Source: Acinetobacter calcoaceticus ANC 3811 (lineage in GTDB: Bacteria; Pseudomonadota; Gammaproteobacteria; Pseudomonadales; Moraxellaceae). From it: a stretch of DNA of 64,000 bases. The translations under genes and the position numbers were made by a program. The stretch is taken from positions 1,802,773-1,866,772 of the forward strand of contig NZ_KB976986.1 of the NCBI RefSeq assembly GCF_000399665.1. Reading direction: 5' to 3'. Below, piece after piece: positions 37,233 through 45,942 of this stretch (the stretch's first letter is position 1; the number at the start of each line of letters is the position of its first letter). The notes below the pieces were generated by a model. That model saw only the letters and a list, made by a program, of their open reading frames with translations, did not search any database and was not told the DNA's origin.

Positions 37233-38254
37233 TTTTGTACTAAACGCATGGAATGAGGTGTTTTCCCATGCCATCTTTTATAAGCATGAATAAAACTGGC
37301 AGGTTCCGCATAACCTAACCACTCGGCAATTTGCTCAACTGAAGCTTTTGGTAATGCCAAATATTGCTCAGCTAAGACCTGCCTAACCTCTTCACGTATT
37401 TGAATGAAGGTCATCCCTTCTGAAGCCAAATGACGGCGTAAAGTACGAGCATTTAAATGCAAACGTTCAGCCACGATTTCCATCGTTGGCATTTCACCTC
37501 GCACAGTCATCAATTGCTGTTGTACCAAATTAATAAATTTCTTTTGGGTTTGACGCTTATCTAAAATTTGTCGACATTGTTCTTCTGCGGTATGTAGCAC
37601 CAGCTCATTTGCCATTTGCAGCTTTTGATTAATTTTCTGTGCATCAAGCAGAACAAAACTTTTGCTAGAACCAAATTTAGGCATCACCCCAAATAATTTT
37701 TCATAAGCTTCTAAATGATCTGTAGGTTCAAAAGAAAAAGCCAAATACTGGCAAAAGTTATCTTGTACGAGGTCGCGTTGCACCGTAATAAGAGCGGCAG
37801 CATCGCGTTCAATAATAAACTGCCTAACCGCAGATGGGATGCCTTCCTCTTCAATATCGACACGTGTTCCTGCATCAGTATCTGAAACTAAAAAACGGGT
37901 AAACGCAAAAGTGAGGGAGAAATAAGTGAGAGCTAAATCTAGTGCTTCACGAATACTGGCACTGCTCATGAGTGCCATGCCTAATGGCCCAAATGTTGTA
38001 AAATGATAGCGTGTACCTACTTCTATGCCCAACACTGGTCGGTCTGGAAACTGTGCAACCAGATTATGAATGAGCTGTAATTCCTGTTGCCCTGACACCA
38101 CCATATTCGGGTCAAGCAACTGCTGTTGACTCAATCCTGTTCCATCTAAAATGGTCTGATAAGAAGCACCTGCTTCCACTGCAAAATCAGCCATGAGTCG
38201 GACACTATGTATGCTGCGTTCAAATGCCCAAGCGTACGTCACTGTACTTTCCAA
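37229..38254 (-). CDS. AraC family regulator with PF12625-type sensor domain (cluster B)
   Basis: The 341-residue protein has the arabinose-binding-like N-terminal domain found in OruR, ArgR-type and mycobacterial VirS regulators (about 20-205, including GTRYHFTTFGPLGMALMSSAS). The C-terminal double helix-turn-helix is AERLHLNARTLRRHLASEG and then EQIAEWLGYAEPASFIHAYKRWHGKTP. It is divergent from the cluster B monooxygenase gene, with about 120 bases between starts. That makes it the likely activator of the cluster. The ligand is unknown. Confidence 0.93.
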   Translation of the reverse strand: MESTVTYAWAFERSIHSVRLMADFAVEAGASYQTILDGTGLSQQQLLDPNMVVSGQQELQLIHNLVAQFPDRPVLGIEVGTRYHFTTFGPLGMALMSSASIREALDLALTYFSLTFAFTRFLVSDTDAGTRVDIEEEGIPSAVRQFIIERDAAALITVQRDLVQDNFCQYLAFSFEPTDHLEAYEKLFGVMPKFGSSKSFVLLDAQKINQKLQMANELVLHTAEEQCRQILDKRQTQKKFINLVQQQLMTVRGEMPTMEIVAERLHLNARTLRRHLASEGMTFIQIREEVRQVLAEQYLALPKASVEQIAEWLGYAEPASFIHAYKRWHGKTPHSMRLVQK

Positions 38255-38377
38255 AATGTCCTCGAATCACAATATTTTGTCCTCATCCATCCTCTAAATC
38301 AAGTTAATAAACGTCTATTCTGCATACAGGAAATTGCGATTCTTTCGCCCACTGTTTTTAAGGATTTAGAGCAGCCT

Positions 38378-39865
38378 ATGTTTAATTCGTCGACTAATTC
38401 AAATAAAAATGTACGCATCGCCATTATTGGCACTGGCTTTGGTGGTCTAGGCCTTGCCATTCGTCTCAAACAAGCAGGTTTTGAACAATTTACCCTATTT
38501 GAAAAAGCTGCCGATGTTGGTGGTGTATGGCGTGACAATACTTATCCAGGTGCTGCATGCGATGTGCCTTCGCATCTTTATTCTTTTTCTTTTGAACAGG
38601 AACTTGGTTGGAAAAAGCGCTACGGAACGTCTCAGGAAATTTATCAATATTTACGCCACTGTGCCGATAAATATGACGTTCGTCCGCATGTTCAATTTAA
38701 TACTGAAATAGCCAGCGCCGAATTTGATGCTTTGCAAGGTGTATGGCACATTCAAAGCACGACTGGTGAACAGTTCGAAGCTGAATTCTTAGTGGGCGCG
38801 GTAGGCCAACTCAACCGCCCTGCCTATCCAAAACTTAAAGGTATTGAAAACTTTAAAGGTAAGGCATTTCACTCAGCGCGTTGGGATCATGACTATGACT
38901 TAACTGGCAAACGCGTTGCCGTAATTGGTACAGGTGCAAGTGCGATTCAGTTCGTACCAGAAATTGAAAAACAAGTAGCGCATCTCAATGTTTATCAACG
39001 TTCGGCACCGTATGTGATTCCAAAACCAGACCGCATTTACCAGCCACTTGAGAAAAAAGCTTTCCGTAAACTGCCAATTTTGCAAAGTCTGGACCGCATT
39101 TTGCAATATGGAAACCATGAAATTCGCCTACTTGCTTTTACAACTTCACTCAATGAAATGCCTTTGGTGGAATATTTATTCCAGCGCCACATTCGTAAAG
39201 TCGTCAAAGATGGCAAGTTACGCCATCGTTTAATGCCTGATTACCCAATTGGTTGTAAACGTATTTTAATCTCTAACCACTGGTATGAAACACTGACACA
39301 ACCTCATGTCGATGTGATTAATACGGGCATTCGAGAAATTACTGAAAATGGCATTTTAGATACGGAAGGAAATCTGCGTGAAATCGATACCATTATTTAT
39401 GGGACGGGCTTTGCCGCAACGGAATTTATGGCGCCAATGCAGATTACAGGCCTTGATGGTCGTACCTTAAAAGACACATGGAAAGATGGTGCAGAAGCTT
39501 ATCTCGGTTTAACTGTGAGCGGCTTTCCAAACTTCTTTATGCTTTATGGTCCGAACACCAATCTTGGGCACAACTCAATTGTCTATATGATTGAAAGCCA
39601 AGTGAATTATATTTTAGATGCTATTCATACAAGCCTACAAAACAAACTTCTATTCACCAATGTTCGTGCAGAAGTTCAACATGAGTTTAATCAAAGCATT
39701 CAAGAAAAAATGAAAAAAACTGTCTGGGCACAAGGTTGTACCAGTTGGTATCAAACTGCCGATGGCAAAAATACCAATAACTGGCCAGGTTTTACTCTTG
39801 AATATCGACAACGTACTCGTCGCTTCGATGTTGAAAACTACACTCAGGTTTCGGCTATTTCTTAA
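38378..39865 (+). CDS. Flavin-containing Baeyer-Villiger-type monooxygenase (cluster B)
   Basis: I place the start at ATG 38378 (MFNSSTN), which puts the FAD motif IIGTGFGGLGLAIRL near residue 17 as usual; the frame extends upstream over the divergent promoter without a good RBS. The 495-residue protein has GGVWRDNTYPGAACDVPSHL, the fingerprint FKGKAFHSARWD (full FxGxxxHxxxW[P/D]) and the NADPH motif VIGTGASAIQFVPEI. It is homologous to the cluster A enzyme and to mycobacterial MymA-type enzymes. It is the first gene of a four-gene operon, followed by SDR, esterase and GMC oxidase genes, supporting ketone to ester conversion. Confidence 0.93.
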   Translation: MFNSSTNSNKNVRIAIIGTGFGGLGLAIRLKQAGFEQFTLFEKAADVGGVWRDNTYPGAACDVPSHLYSFSFEQELGWKKRYGTSQEIYQYLRHCADKYDVRPHVQFNTEIASAEFDALQGVWHIQSTTGEQFEAEFLVGAVGQLNRPAYPKLKGIENFKGKAFHSARWDHDYDLTGKRVAVIGTGASAIQFVPEIEKQVAHLNVYQRSAPYVIPKPDRIYQPLEKKAFRKLPILQSLDRILQYGNHEIRLLAFTTSLNEMPLVEYLFQRHIRKVVKDGKLRHRLMPDYPIGCKRILISNHWYETLTQPHVDVINTGIREITENGILDTEGNLREIDTIIYGTGFAATEFMAPMQITGLDGRTLKDTWKDGAEAYLGLTVSGFPNFFMLYGPNTNLGHNSIVYMIESQVNYILDAIHTSLQNKLLFTNVRAEVQHEFNQSIQEKMKKTVWAQGCTSWYQTADGKNTNNWPGFTLEYRQRTRRFDVENYTQVSAIS

Positions 39866-39909
39866 ACAAGCTTCACCATAGGAAATGAGAAAAATAAACG
39901 GAGAATTTT

Positions 39910-40764
39910 ATGAAGTCTTTTAAAAATAAAGTCGCAGCTGTGACAGGTGCTGGTTCTGGTATTGGACAAGCACTTGCTATAGCACTCGCAAAACAAGGTT
40001 GCCATCTGGCACTTTCCGATATTAGTGAAGCTGGATTAGCTAAAACAGTCGAGCTGTTAACGCCTTATTCAGTCAAAGTAACCACTCAGAAAGTCGATGT
40101 GGCTAAACGTGATGAGGTTGCAACTTGGGCAAAAGCAGTTGTAAATGAGCATGGCCAAGTTAACCTGATTTTTAATAATGCTGGTGTCGCAATAGGTAGC
40201 ACGGCTGAAGGTGTGAGCTACGAAGATCTTGAATGGCTCATTGGGATTAATTTTTGGGGTGTGGTTTATGGCACCAAAGAATTTTTGCCTTACTTAAAGC
40301 AAAGTGGTGACGGGCATATTATTAATATTTCTAGTATGTTTGGCTTAACAGCTCAACCGACCCAAAGTGCTTATAACGCCAGTAAATTTGCCGTTCGTGG
40401 TTTTACCGAATCATTGCGCCAAGAACTCGATCTACAAAATGCTGGAGTGAGTGCGACCTGTGTGCATCCGGGTGGTATTCGTACCAATATTGCTAAAGCT
40501 GCCCGCATGAATAATAGCGTCCAGTCTTTAGGAATGGATCCTTTAAAAAGTCAGGATGCTTTCGATAAATTACTTCGCACCCCTGCTGACGATGCCGCTC
40601 AACAAATTTTAGGAGCTGTGCGTAAAGACCGTCGCCGCTTACTGATCGGAGCCGATGCGAAAGCCGTTGATGTGATTCAACGTATTCTTCCACAGGGTTA
40701 CCAAAAGATTTTTGCAACTGCGACTGCCTTGCAAACTCGCCTACTCAACAAATCAGCAAAATAA
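39910..40764 (+). CDS. Short-chain dehydrogenase/reductase (cluster B)
   Basis: The 284-residue SDR has AVTGAGSGIGQALAIAL at the N-terminus, ALSDIS (Asp for NAD preference), FNNAGVA, catalytic Ser in NISSMFGLT and the Tyr-Lys pair in AYNASKFAVRG. It most resembles the SadH-like oxidoreductases beside MymA-type monooxygenases. It lies 44 bases after the monooxygenase gene and before the esterase gene, and likely interconverts the alcohol and the ketone acted on by the monooxygenase. RBS GGAG is just before the start. Confidence 0.93.
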   Translation: MKSFKNKVAAVTGAGSGIGQALAIALAKQGCHLALSDISEAGLAKTVELLTPYSVKVTTQKVDVAKRDEVATWAKAVVNEHGQVNLIFNNAGVAIGSTAEGVSYEDLEWLIGINFWGVVYGTKEFLPYLKQSGDGHIINISSMFGLTAQPTQSAYNASKFAVRGFTESLRQELDLQNAGVSATCVHPGGIRTNIAKAARMNNSVQSLGMDPLKSQDAFDKLLRTPADDAAQQILGAVRKDRRRLLIGADAKAVDVIQRILPQGYQKIFATATALQTRLLNKSAK

Positions 40765-40836
40765 AAACAGTGGTCAGCATACTCTTCATTTTAAGAGATG
40801 CTGACTGACATTAAATGCTTAGTATGAGTCCTTATT

Positions 40837-41730
40837 ATGAAGCAGCTTCTTGAATGGACCATCCGTACCACGCTACGTCCAGCTTTATCCCCTAAGACAC
40901 CATTAAAGCTACAACGCTTTTGTAGTGATGCAGCTAGTGCAATTGTGCTTGGGCCACGTGGCTATAAAACAAAAAAGCAAACAATTGCTCAAGTACCGAC
41001 CATTTATATTCAGCCCAAAACGACTCAATCAGGACTCGGCATTTTGTATTTACATGGCGGAGGCTATGTGGTGGGTAGCTCAAAAAGTCACGCTAAGCTT
41101 GCTGCTCAAATCGGACATGCTGCTCAAGCACAAGTCTGGTTACCTGAATATCGCCTAGCCCCAGAACACCCAAGCCCTGCTGCTATTGAAAATGTGGTTG
41201 CAGTTTATAAAGCTTTACTTGCCCAAGGACAAGACCCGAAAAAACTCGTGATTGCTGGCGATTCTGCTGGCGGTGGACTGAGTTTAAGTGCTGCAATTGC
41301 TTTACGAGATGCGGGTTTACCTTTACCAGCGGCTTTAGTTTTACTTTCGCCTTGGGTTGACTTAAGTCTTTCAGGAAGCACCATGAAAACTCATGCTGCT
41401 CAAGATGCGATGTTGTCAGAGGAATGGTTAGCTTGGTGTGCAAAAAACTATTGCGGACAAAAATCGGCAACCGATCCAACCTGTTCCCCACTTTATGCTG
41501 ACTTAACTGGATTACCGCCTATTCTGATTCATGTCGGCACTGAAGAAGTTTTATTAGACGATGCAAAACGGCTCGCTAAACAAACCGAAAAGTATGGTAT
41601 TCCGACGAACTTGAAGGTTTATGACCGAGTCGGACATGTTTTTCAGTTCCACGCAGGTATACTAAATGAATCTAATGACTCGATTGAGCGCATTGGGCAA
41701 TTCATTGATAAACATACACAGTCAATATAA
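40837..41730 (+). CDS. Alpha/beta hydrolase of the HSL family (LipR-like esterase)
   Basis: The 297-residue hydrolase has the hormone-sensitive-lipase oxyanion motif YLHGGGYVVGS, nucleophile Ser in GDSAGGGLSL, acid residue in HVGTEEVLLDDA and the catalytic His in RVGHVFQFH. LAPEHPSPA is also diagnostic. No signal peptide is visible, so it acts in the cytoplasm. In the operon context it would hydrolyse the ester or lactone made by the upstream Baeyer-Villiger enzyme. Confidence 0.93.
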   Translation: MKQLLEWTIRTTLRPALSPKTPLKLQRFCSDAASAIVLGPRGYKTKKQTIAQVPTIYIQPKTTQSGLGILYLHGGGYVVGSSKSHAKLAAQIGHAAQAQVWLPEYRLAPEHPSPAAIENVVAVYKALLAQGQDPKKLVIAGDSAGGGLSLSAAIALRDAGLPLPAALVLLSPWVDLSLSGSTMKTHAAQDAMLSEEWLAWCAKNYCGQKSATDPTCSPLYADLTGLPPILIHVGTEEVLLDDAKRLAKQTEKYGIPTNLKVYDRVGHVFQFHAGILNESNDSIERIGQFIDKHTQSI

Positions 41731-41757
41731 AAATATCGCCAGAGAGGAGTCCTCGGC

Positions 41758-43428
41758 ATGACAACAAACAATTATGACTATGATTACCTCATTATTGGTT
41801 CAGGCTTTGGTGGCAGTGTTTCTGCTTGCCGTCTAACCGAAAAGGGCTACTCTGTTGCTGTAATGGAAATGGGGCGACGCTGGAAAGCTGAAGATTTTGC
41901 TAAAAACAACTGGAATACCCGCCGCTGGATTTGGCGCCCGGGCATGAAACTTTTTGGTTATTTCAATATGCGTTTTTTTCGCCATGTCACCATTATTTGC
42001 GGTAATGCTGTAGGTGGCGGCTCAATTACCTATGCCAACACTCTACTGGTTCCACCTGAACATATTTGGGATGAAGGCACATGGGCTGATGCTGCGGACT
42101 GGAAAAATGAAATGCCACAGCACTATGCTGAAGCAGAACGCATGCTTGGTGTGACTGATAATAAAATTTTAGGCCCTGCCGATCACATGCTTAAACAAAT
42201 GGGTGAAGCTATCGGTGTGGGTCACACATTTAAACCGACTCGTGTTGCAACCTTCTTTCCACCAGAAGGTGAACAAGGTGGCAAGACCTACCCTGATCCG
42301 TATTTTAACGGCGAAGGTCCAGACCGCGGAACCTGTACCGCATGCGGCGGCTGTATGACGGGTTGTAAACACAATGCAAAAAATACTTTAGATAAAAATT
42401 ATTTGTACTTTGCCGAAAAAAATGGCGCCAAGGTTTACGAAGAAACCAAGGTTGTTGACGTTAAACCACTCAATGGTAAAGCCGATGGCAGCGATGGCTA
42501 TGAAGTTACGACTGAATGTTCAAGCTCATGGTTTAACAAACAACGTCGTACATGGCGTGTTCGAAATGTGATTTTCTCGGCATCGTCTTTGGGTACGCAA
42601 GAGATGTTGTTTCGCTTAAAACAGTCTGGTTCACTGCCAAATGTTTCTGATGATTTGGGCAATCGGGTTCGTACTAATGCTGAGTCGATTTTAGGTGTAC
42701 GCTTTTTTGGTAAAGATGTCGACATGAGTAAGGGTGTTGCCATTGGTTCAAGTATTTACCTTGACCATGACACTCACATTGAAGCGACTCGCTACCAAAA
42801 TGGTTCCGATGCAATGGGCCTTATGTGTACGTACATGGCTAAAGGCAAACCGGGTTGGACACGTATTTTCTTTTGGTTATGGGCCTTAATCTGCCATCCA
42901 TTTATTTTCCTTCGCATGAGTAATCCAGTTGGTTTTGCACGTCAGACTTTAATTTTCTTAGTGATGCAAACAGCAGATGCTTCAATCAATATGCGCTTGA
43001 AACGTAATTGGTTTTGGCCTTTTGGTAAAGTGTTATCGAGCGAAGGTAAAAAGCTACCGGTTTATATTCCTCAGGCCAATACCTTTACTGAAAAAGTCGC
43101 CAAAATGTTTAATGGACACCCCATGACAACCATTACCGAAATTTTATTTAACGTGCCTTTTACAGCTCACTGTATGGGTGGTTGTGCGATTTCTTCAAGT
43201 CCAGAGCGCGGCGTGGTAGATGGACAAAACCGTGTCTTTAACTATAAAAATTTATATGTTGTAGATGGTTCAATGTTAGGTGCCAATTTGGGCGTTAACC
43301 CAAGTCTTACCATTACAGCTCTTGCAGAACGCGCAATGTCTTATATTCCAGCTAAACATACTTTAGATGAGCAGCAAGATCATAGAGTAGATGTAGAAAC
43401 TATAGAGATCACTAAAGCTTCTGCCTAA
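41758..43428 (+). CDS. GMC family oxidoreductase, cholesterol-oxidase-like
   Basis: The 556-residue flavoprotein has the FAD-binding YLIIGSGFGGSVSACRL start, GGGSITYANTL and the C-terminal VDGSMLGANLGVNPSLTITALAER motif of the GMC family, plus AHCMGGCAI. Between them is CTACGGCMTGCKHNAKNTL (CxxCxxCxxxC), a ferredoxin-like cysteine cluster found in the ChoD/cholesterol-oxidase-like branch. This suggests an Fe-S site in addition to FAD. A Trp/Phe-rich hydrophobic stretch (about residues 368-402) may bind membrane. It is the last gene of cluster B (27 bases after the esterase) and could oxidise a bulky alcohol to a ketone. Confidence 0.92.
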   Translation: MTTNNYDYDYLIIGSGFGGSVSACRLTEKGYSVAVMEMGRRWKAEDFAKNNWNTRRWIWRPGMKLFGYFNMRFFRHVTIICGNAVGGGSITYANTLLVPPEHIWDEGTWADAADWKNEMPQHYAEAERMLGVTDNKILGPADHMLKQMGEAIGVGHTFKPTRVATFFPPEGEQGGKTYPDPYFNGEGPDRGTCTACGGCMTGCKHNAKNTLDKNYLYFAEKNGAKVYEETKVVDVKPLNGKADGSDGYEVTTECSSSWFNKQRRTWRVRNVIFSASSLGTQEMLFRLKQSGSLPNVSDDLGNRVRTNAESILGVRFFGKDVDMSKGVAIGSSIYLDHDTHIEATRYQNGSDAMGLMCTYMAKGKPGWTRIFFWLWALICHPFIFLRMSNPVGFARQTLIFLVMQTADASINMRLKRNWFWPFGKVLSSEGKKLPVYIPQANTFTEKVAKMFNGHPMTTITEILFNVPFTAHCMGGCAISSSPERGVVDGQNRVFNYKNLYVVDGSMLGANLGVNPSLTITALAERAMSYIPAKHTLDEQQDHRVDVETIEITKASA

Positions 43429-43447
43429 AATAGAAATTTGTTTTATA

Positions 43448-43479
43448 AAAAAAGCCTATTAAAAAATAGGCTTTTTTCT
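43448..43479. terminator. Bidirectional terminator at the end of cluster B
   Basis: AAAAAAGCCTATT and AATAGGCTTTTTT form a 13-bp stem with a 4-base loop, with T-runs in both directions. It separates the GMC gene from the convergent OsmC-YcaO gene. Confidence 0.95.
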
Positions 43480-43491
43480 TTCGCTTTTAAA

Positions 43492-45690
43492 TTACATCGC
43501 CACGGCTTTAGCACGAGCTGCATGCAATTTTTTATAGCTCTCAATCAGACGTAAATGACGATCAAGTCCTTCTAGTTTCATGCTTGTTGGTGTTAAACCA
43601 TAGAAACGAACGCTACCATCGACAGAACCTAAAACCGCATCCATTCGCGTGTCACCAAACATACGACGGAAATTAGTCAGGTAGTCCTCAAGCTCTAGTT
43701 CTTCATCTAACATCACTTCAAGCACCACGTTCATGCACTGATAGAACAAACCACGCTCAACGGTGTTGGTGTTATATTGCAAGTAAGTTTCAACTAGCTC
43801 TTTTGCTTCTTCAAACTGTTGTAAAGCAACATAAATCAGCAATTTCAACTCTAAAATTGTGAGCTGTCCCCAAACTGTATTGTCATCAAATTCAATGCCA
43901 ATAAGTGTAGTGATTTCAGTGTAATCGTCTAATTCACATTCTTCTAAACGCTCAACCAATGCCTCAAGCTGCTCATCATCCAAACGATGCAGATTTAGAA
44001 TATCTTCACGGAATGAAAGTGCCTTGTTGGTATTATCCCAAATCAAATCTTCAACGAGATAAATTTCTGAATAATCCGGTACTAAAATACGGCAAGCAGT
44101 CGCACCTAAGTGCTCATAGACTGCCATATATACTTCTTTGCCCATCTCTTCGAGAATACCGAACAATGTTGCAGCTTCTTCTGCATTCGACTCTTCGCCT
44201 TCGCCAGAAAAATCCCATTCAACAAAGTCATAGTCAGATTTAGAGCTAAAGAAACGCCAAGAAACCAAACCGCTTGAGTCAATAAAGTGCTCAACAAAGT
44301 TGTTCGGCTCAGTCACCGCATTACTTTGGAAAGTCGGTTGAGGTAAATCATTTAAGCCTTCAAAACTACGGCCTTGAAGTAATTCAGTCAGACTACGTTC
44401 CAACGCAACTTCAAAACTTGGATGCGCACCAAAAGATGCAAACACCCCACCCGTACGCGGGTTCATTAAAGTCACACACATTACAGGGAACTGGCCGCCT
44501 AACGATGCATCTTTAACTAATACAGGGAAACCTTGCTCTTCTAAACCTTTAATACCAGCAACAATACTTGGGTATTTTGCTAATACGTCTTCTGGAACAT
44601 CGGGAAGTGCAATTTCACCTTCTAAAATTTCACGTTTTACAGCACGTTCAAAAATTTCTGACAAGCATTGAACTTGGGCTTCTTCCAAAGTGTTGCCTGC
44701 ACTCATACCATTACTTAAGTACAAGTTTTCAATTAAATTTGATGGGAAATAGACAACTTCTTCATCAGACTGGCGCACAAAAGGTAGCGAACAAATACCA
44801 CGCTCTACGTTGCCTGAATTGGTGTCATATAAATGTGTGCCAAGTAATTCATCATCTGGGTTATAAATCTCAAGACAGTATTCATCTAAGATTTCTTTAG
44901 GCAACTCACCATTTGGCCCCGGTTTAAACCATTTTTCATCTGGATAATGCACAAATTCAGCATTAGCAATTTCTTCACCCCAGAACTGGTCGTTATAGAA
45001 GAAGTTACAGTTTAAACGCTCAATAAACTCGCCTAATGCAGACGCTAAAGCACTTTCTTTAGTTGCACCTTTACCGTTGGTAAAACACATCGGAGACTGC
45101 GCATCACGAATGTGTAATGACCACACATTTGGCACGATATTACGCCAAGACGCGATTTCAATCTTCATGCCCAAATTTGCCAAAATGGCAGACATATTGG
45201 CAATGGTTTCTTCTAATGGCAGGTCTTTACCTTGAATAAAAGTATGGCTTTCTGAAGTTAAGCTTGGCAATAACAATGCTTGTGCATCTGCATCGATGCT
45301 TTCAACTTCTTCAATAATAAATTCAGGGCCAGTTTGAATGACTTTTTTAACAGTACAACGGTCAATCGAACGTAAAATTCCTTGGCGATCTTTCTCTGAA
45401 ATATCGGCTGGTAATTCAACCTGAATTTTAAATGTTTGCTTATAGCGATTTTCAGGATCAACAATATTATTTTGCGATAAACGAATATTATCGGTTGGGA
45501 TATCTCGAGCGGCACAATACACTTTTACAAAGTACGCTGCACACAATGCTGACGATGCTAAAAAATAGTCAAATGGGCCCGGTGCCGAACCGTCACCCTT
45601 GTAGCGAATTGGTTGATCGGCAATTACCGTAAAGTCATCGAACTTAGCTTCCTGTCGAAGATTGTCGAGATAATTAACCTTGATTTCCAT
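43492..45690 (-). CDS. OsmC-YcaO fusion protein
   Basis: The 732-residue protein begins with an OsmC-like domain (about 1-130, with GPFDYFLASSALCAAYFVKVYC holding cysteines where OsmC has its first redox Cys, and DRCTVKKVIQ holding the second). A YcaO domain follows (about 170-560), with ATP-binding motifs ESALASALGEFIERL and SFEVALERSLTELLQGR, then a helical C-terminal region that may form TPR-like repeats. YcaO enzymes use ATP to activate amide bonds; E. coli YcaO is linked to RimO methylthiolation of ribosomal protein S12. This architecture is a known family. A hairpin and RBS TTTAGGTG lie in the leader. Confidence 0.93.
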   Translation of the reverse strand: MEIKVNYLDNLRQEAKFDDFTVIADQPIRYKGDGSAPGPFDYFLASSALCAAYFVKVYCAARDIPTDNIRLSQNNIVDPENRYKQTFKIQVELPADISEKDRQGILRSIDRCTVKKVIQTGPEFIIEEVESIDADAQALLLPSLTSESHTFIQGKDLPLEETIANMSAILANLGMKIEIASWRNIVPNVWSLHIRDAQSPMCFTNGKGATKESALASALGEFIERLNCNFFYNDQFWGEEIANAEFVHYPDEKWFKPGPNGELPKEILDEYCLEIYNPDDELLGTHLYDTNSGNVERGICSLPFVRQSDEEVVYFPSNLIENLYLSNGMSAGNTLEEAQVQCLSEIFERAVKREILEGEIALPDVPEDVLAKYPSIVAGIKGLEEQGFPVLVKDASLGGQFPVMCVTLMNPRTGGVFASFGAHPSFEVALERSLTELLQGRSFEGLNDLPQPTFQSNAVTEPNNFVEHFIDSSGLVSWRFFSSKSDYDFVEWDFSGEGEESNAEEAATLFGILEEMGKEVYMAVYEHLGATACRILVPDYSEIYLVEDLIWDNTNKALSFREDILNLHRLDDEQLEALVERLEECELDDYTEITTLIGIEFDDNTVWGQLTILELKLLIYVALQQFEEAKELVETYLQYNTNTVERGLFYQCMNVVLEVMLDEELELEDYLTNFRRMFGDTRMDAVLGSVDGSVRFYGLTPTSMKLEGLDRHLRLIESYKKLHAARAKAVAM

Positions 45691-45706
45691 GCTGGCACCT
45701 AAATAT

Positions 45707-45734
45707 TTTTATGTGTCAGCACAGACACATAAAA
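45707..45734 (-). promoter_or_regulatory. Leader hairpin of the OsmC-YcaO gene
   Basis: TTTTATGTGTC and GACACATAAAA form an 11-bp perfect stem with a 6-base loop, ending 17 bases before the start codon and just upstream of the RBS. It could be a DNA operator or an mRNA control element; the sequence alone does not decide. Confidence 0.6.
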
Positions 45735-45942
45735 TTCTAAATATTGAAAAATAAGCCGAATCACAGCGAAGAAATTGACTTAAAAAAATGAGAGATTAAA
45801 GCCATGTGTTTAATGAGAGACTCAATTGGCTTTAATAAGATTGGCGGTATTATAGAGGGATTTTGTGCAGTTGATAACTAAAGTTAAAACATTGCTACTC
45901 ACAATGTTTTAACTCGTCTTTAATTTACTTAAATATTGAGCG

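Noticed and set aside
40493-40717. Minus-strand frame inside the cluster B SDR
   Set aside because: Shadow of a conserved SDR C-terminus without an RBS.
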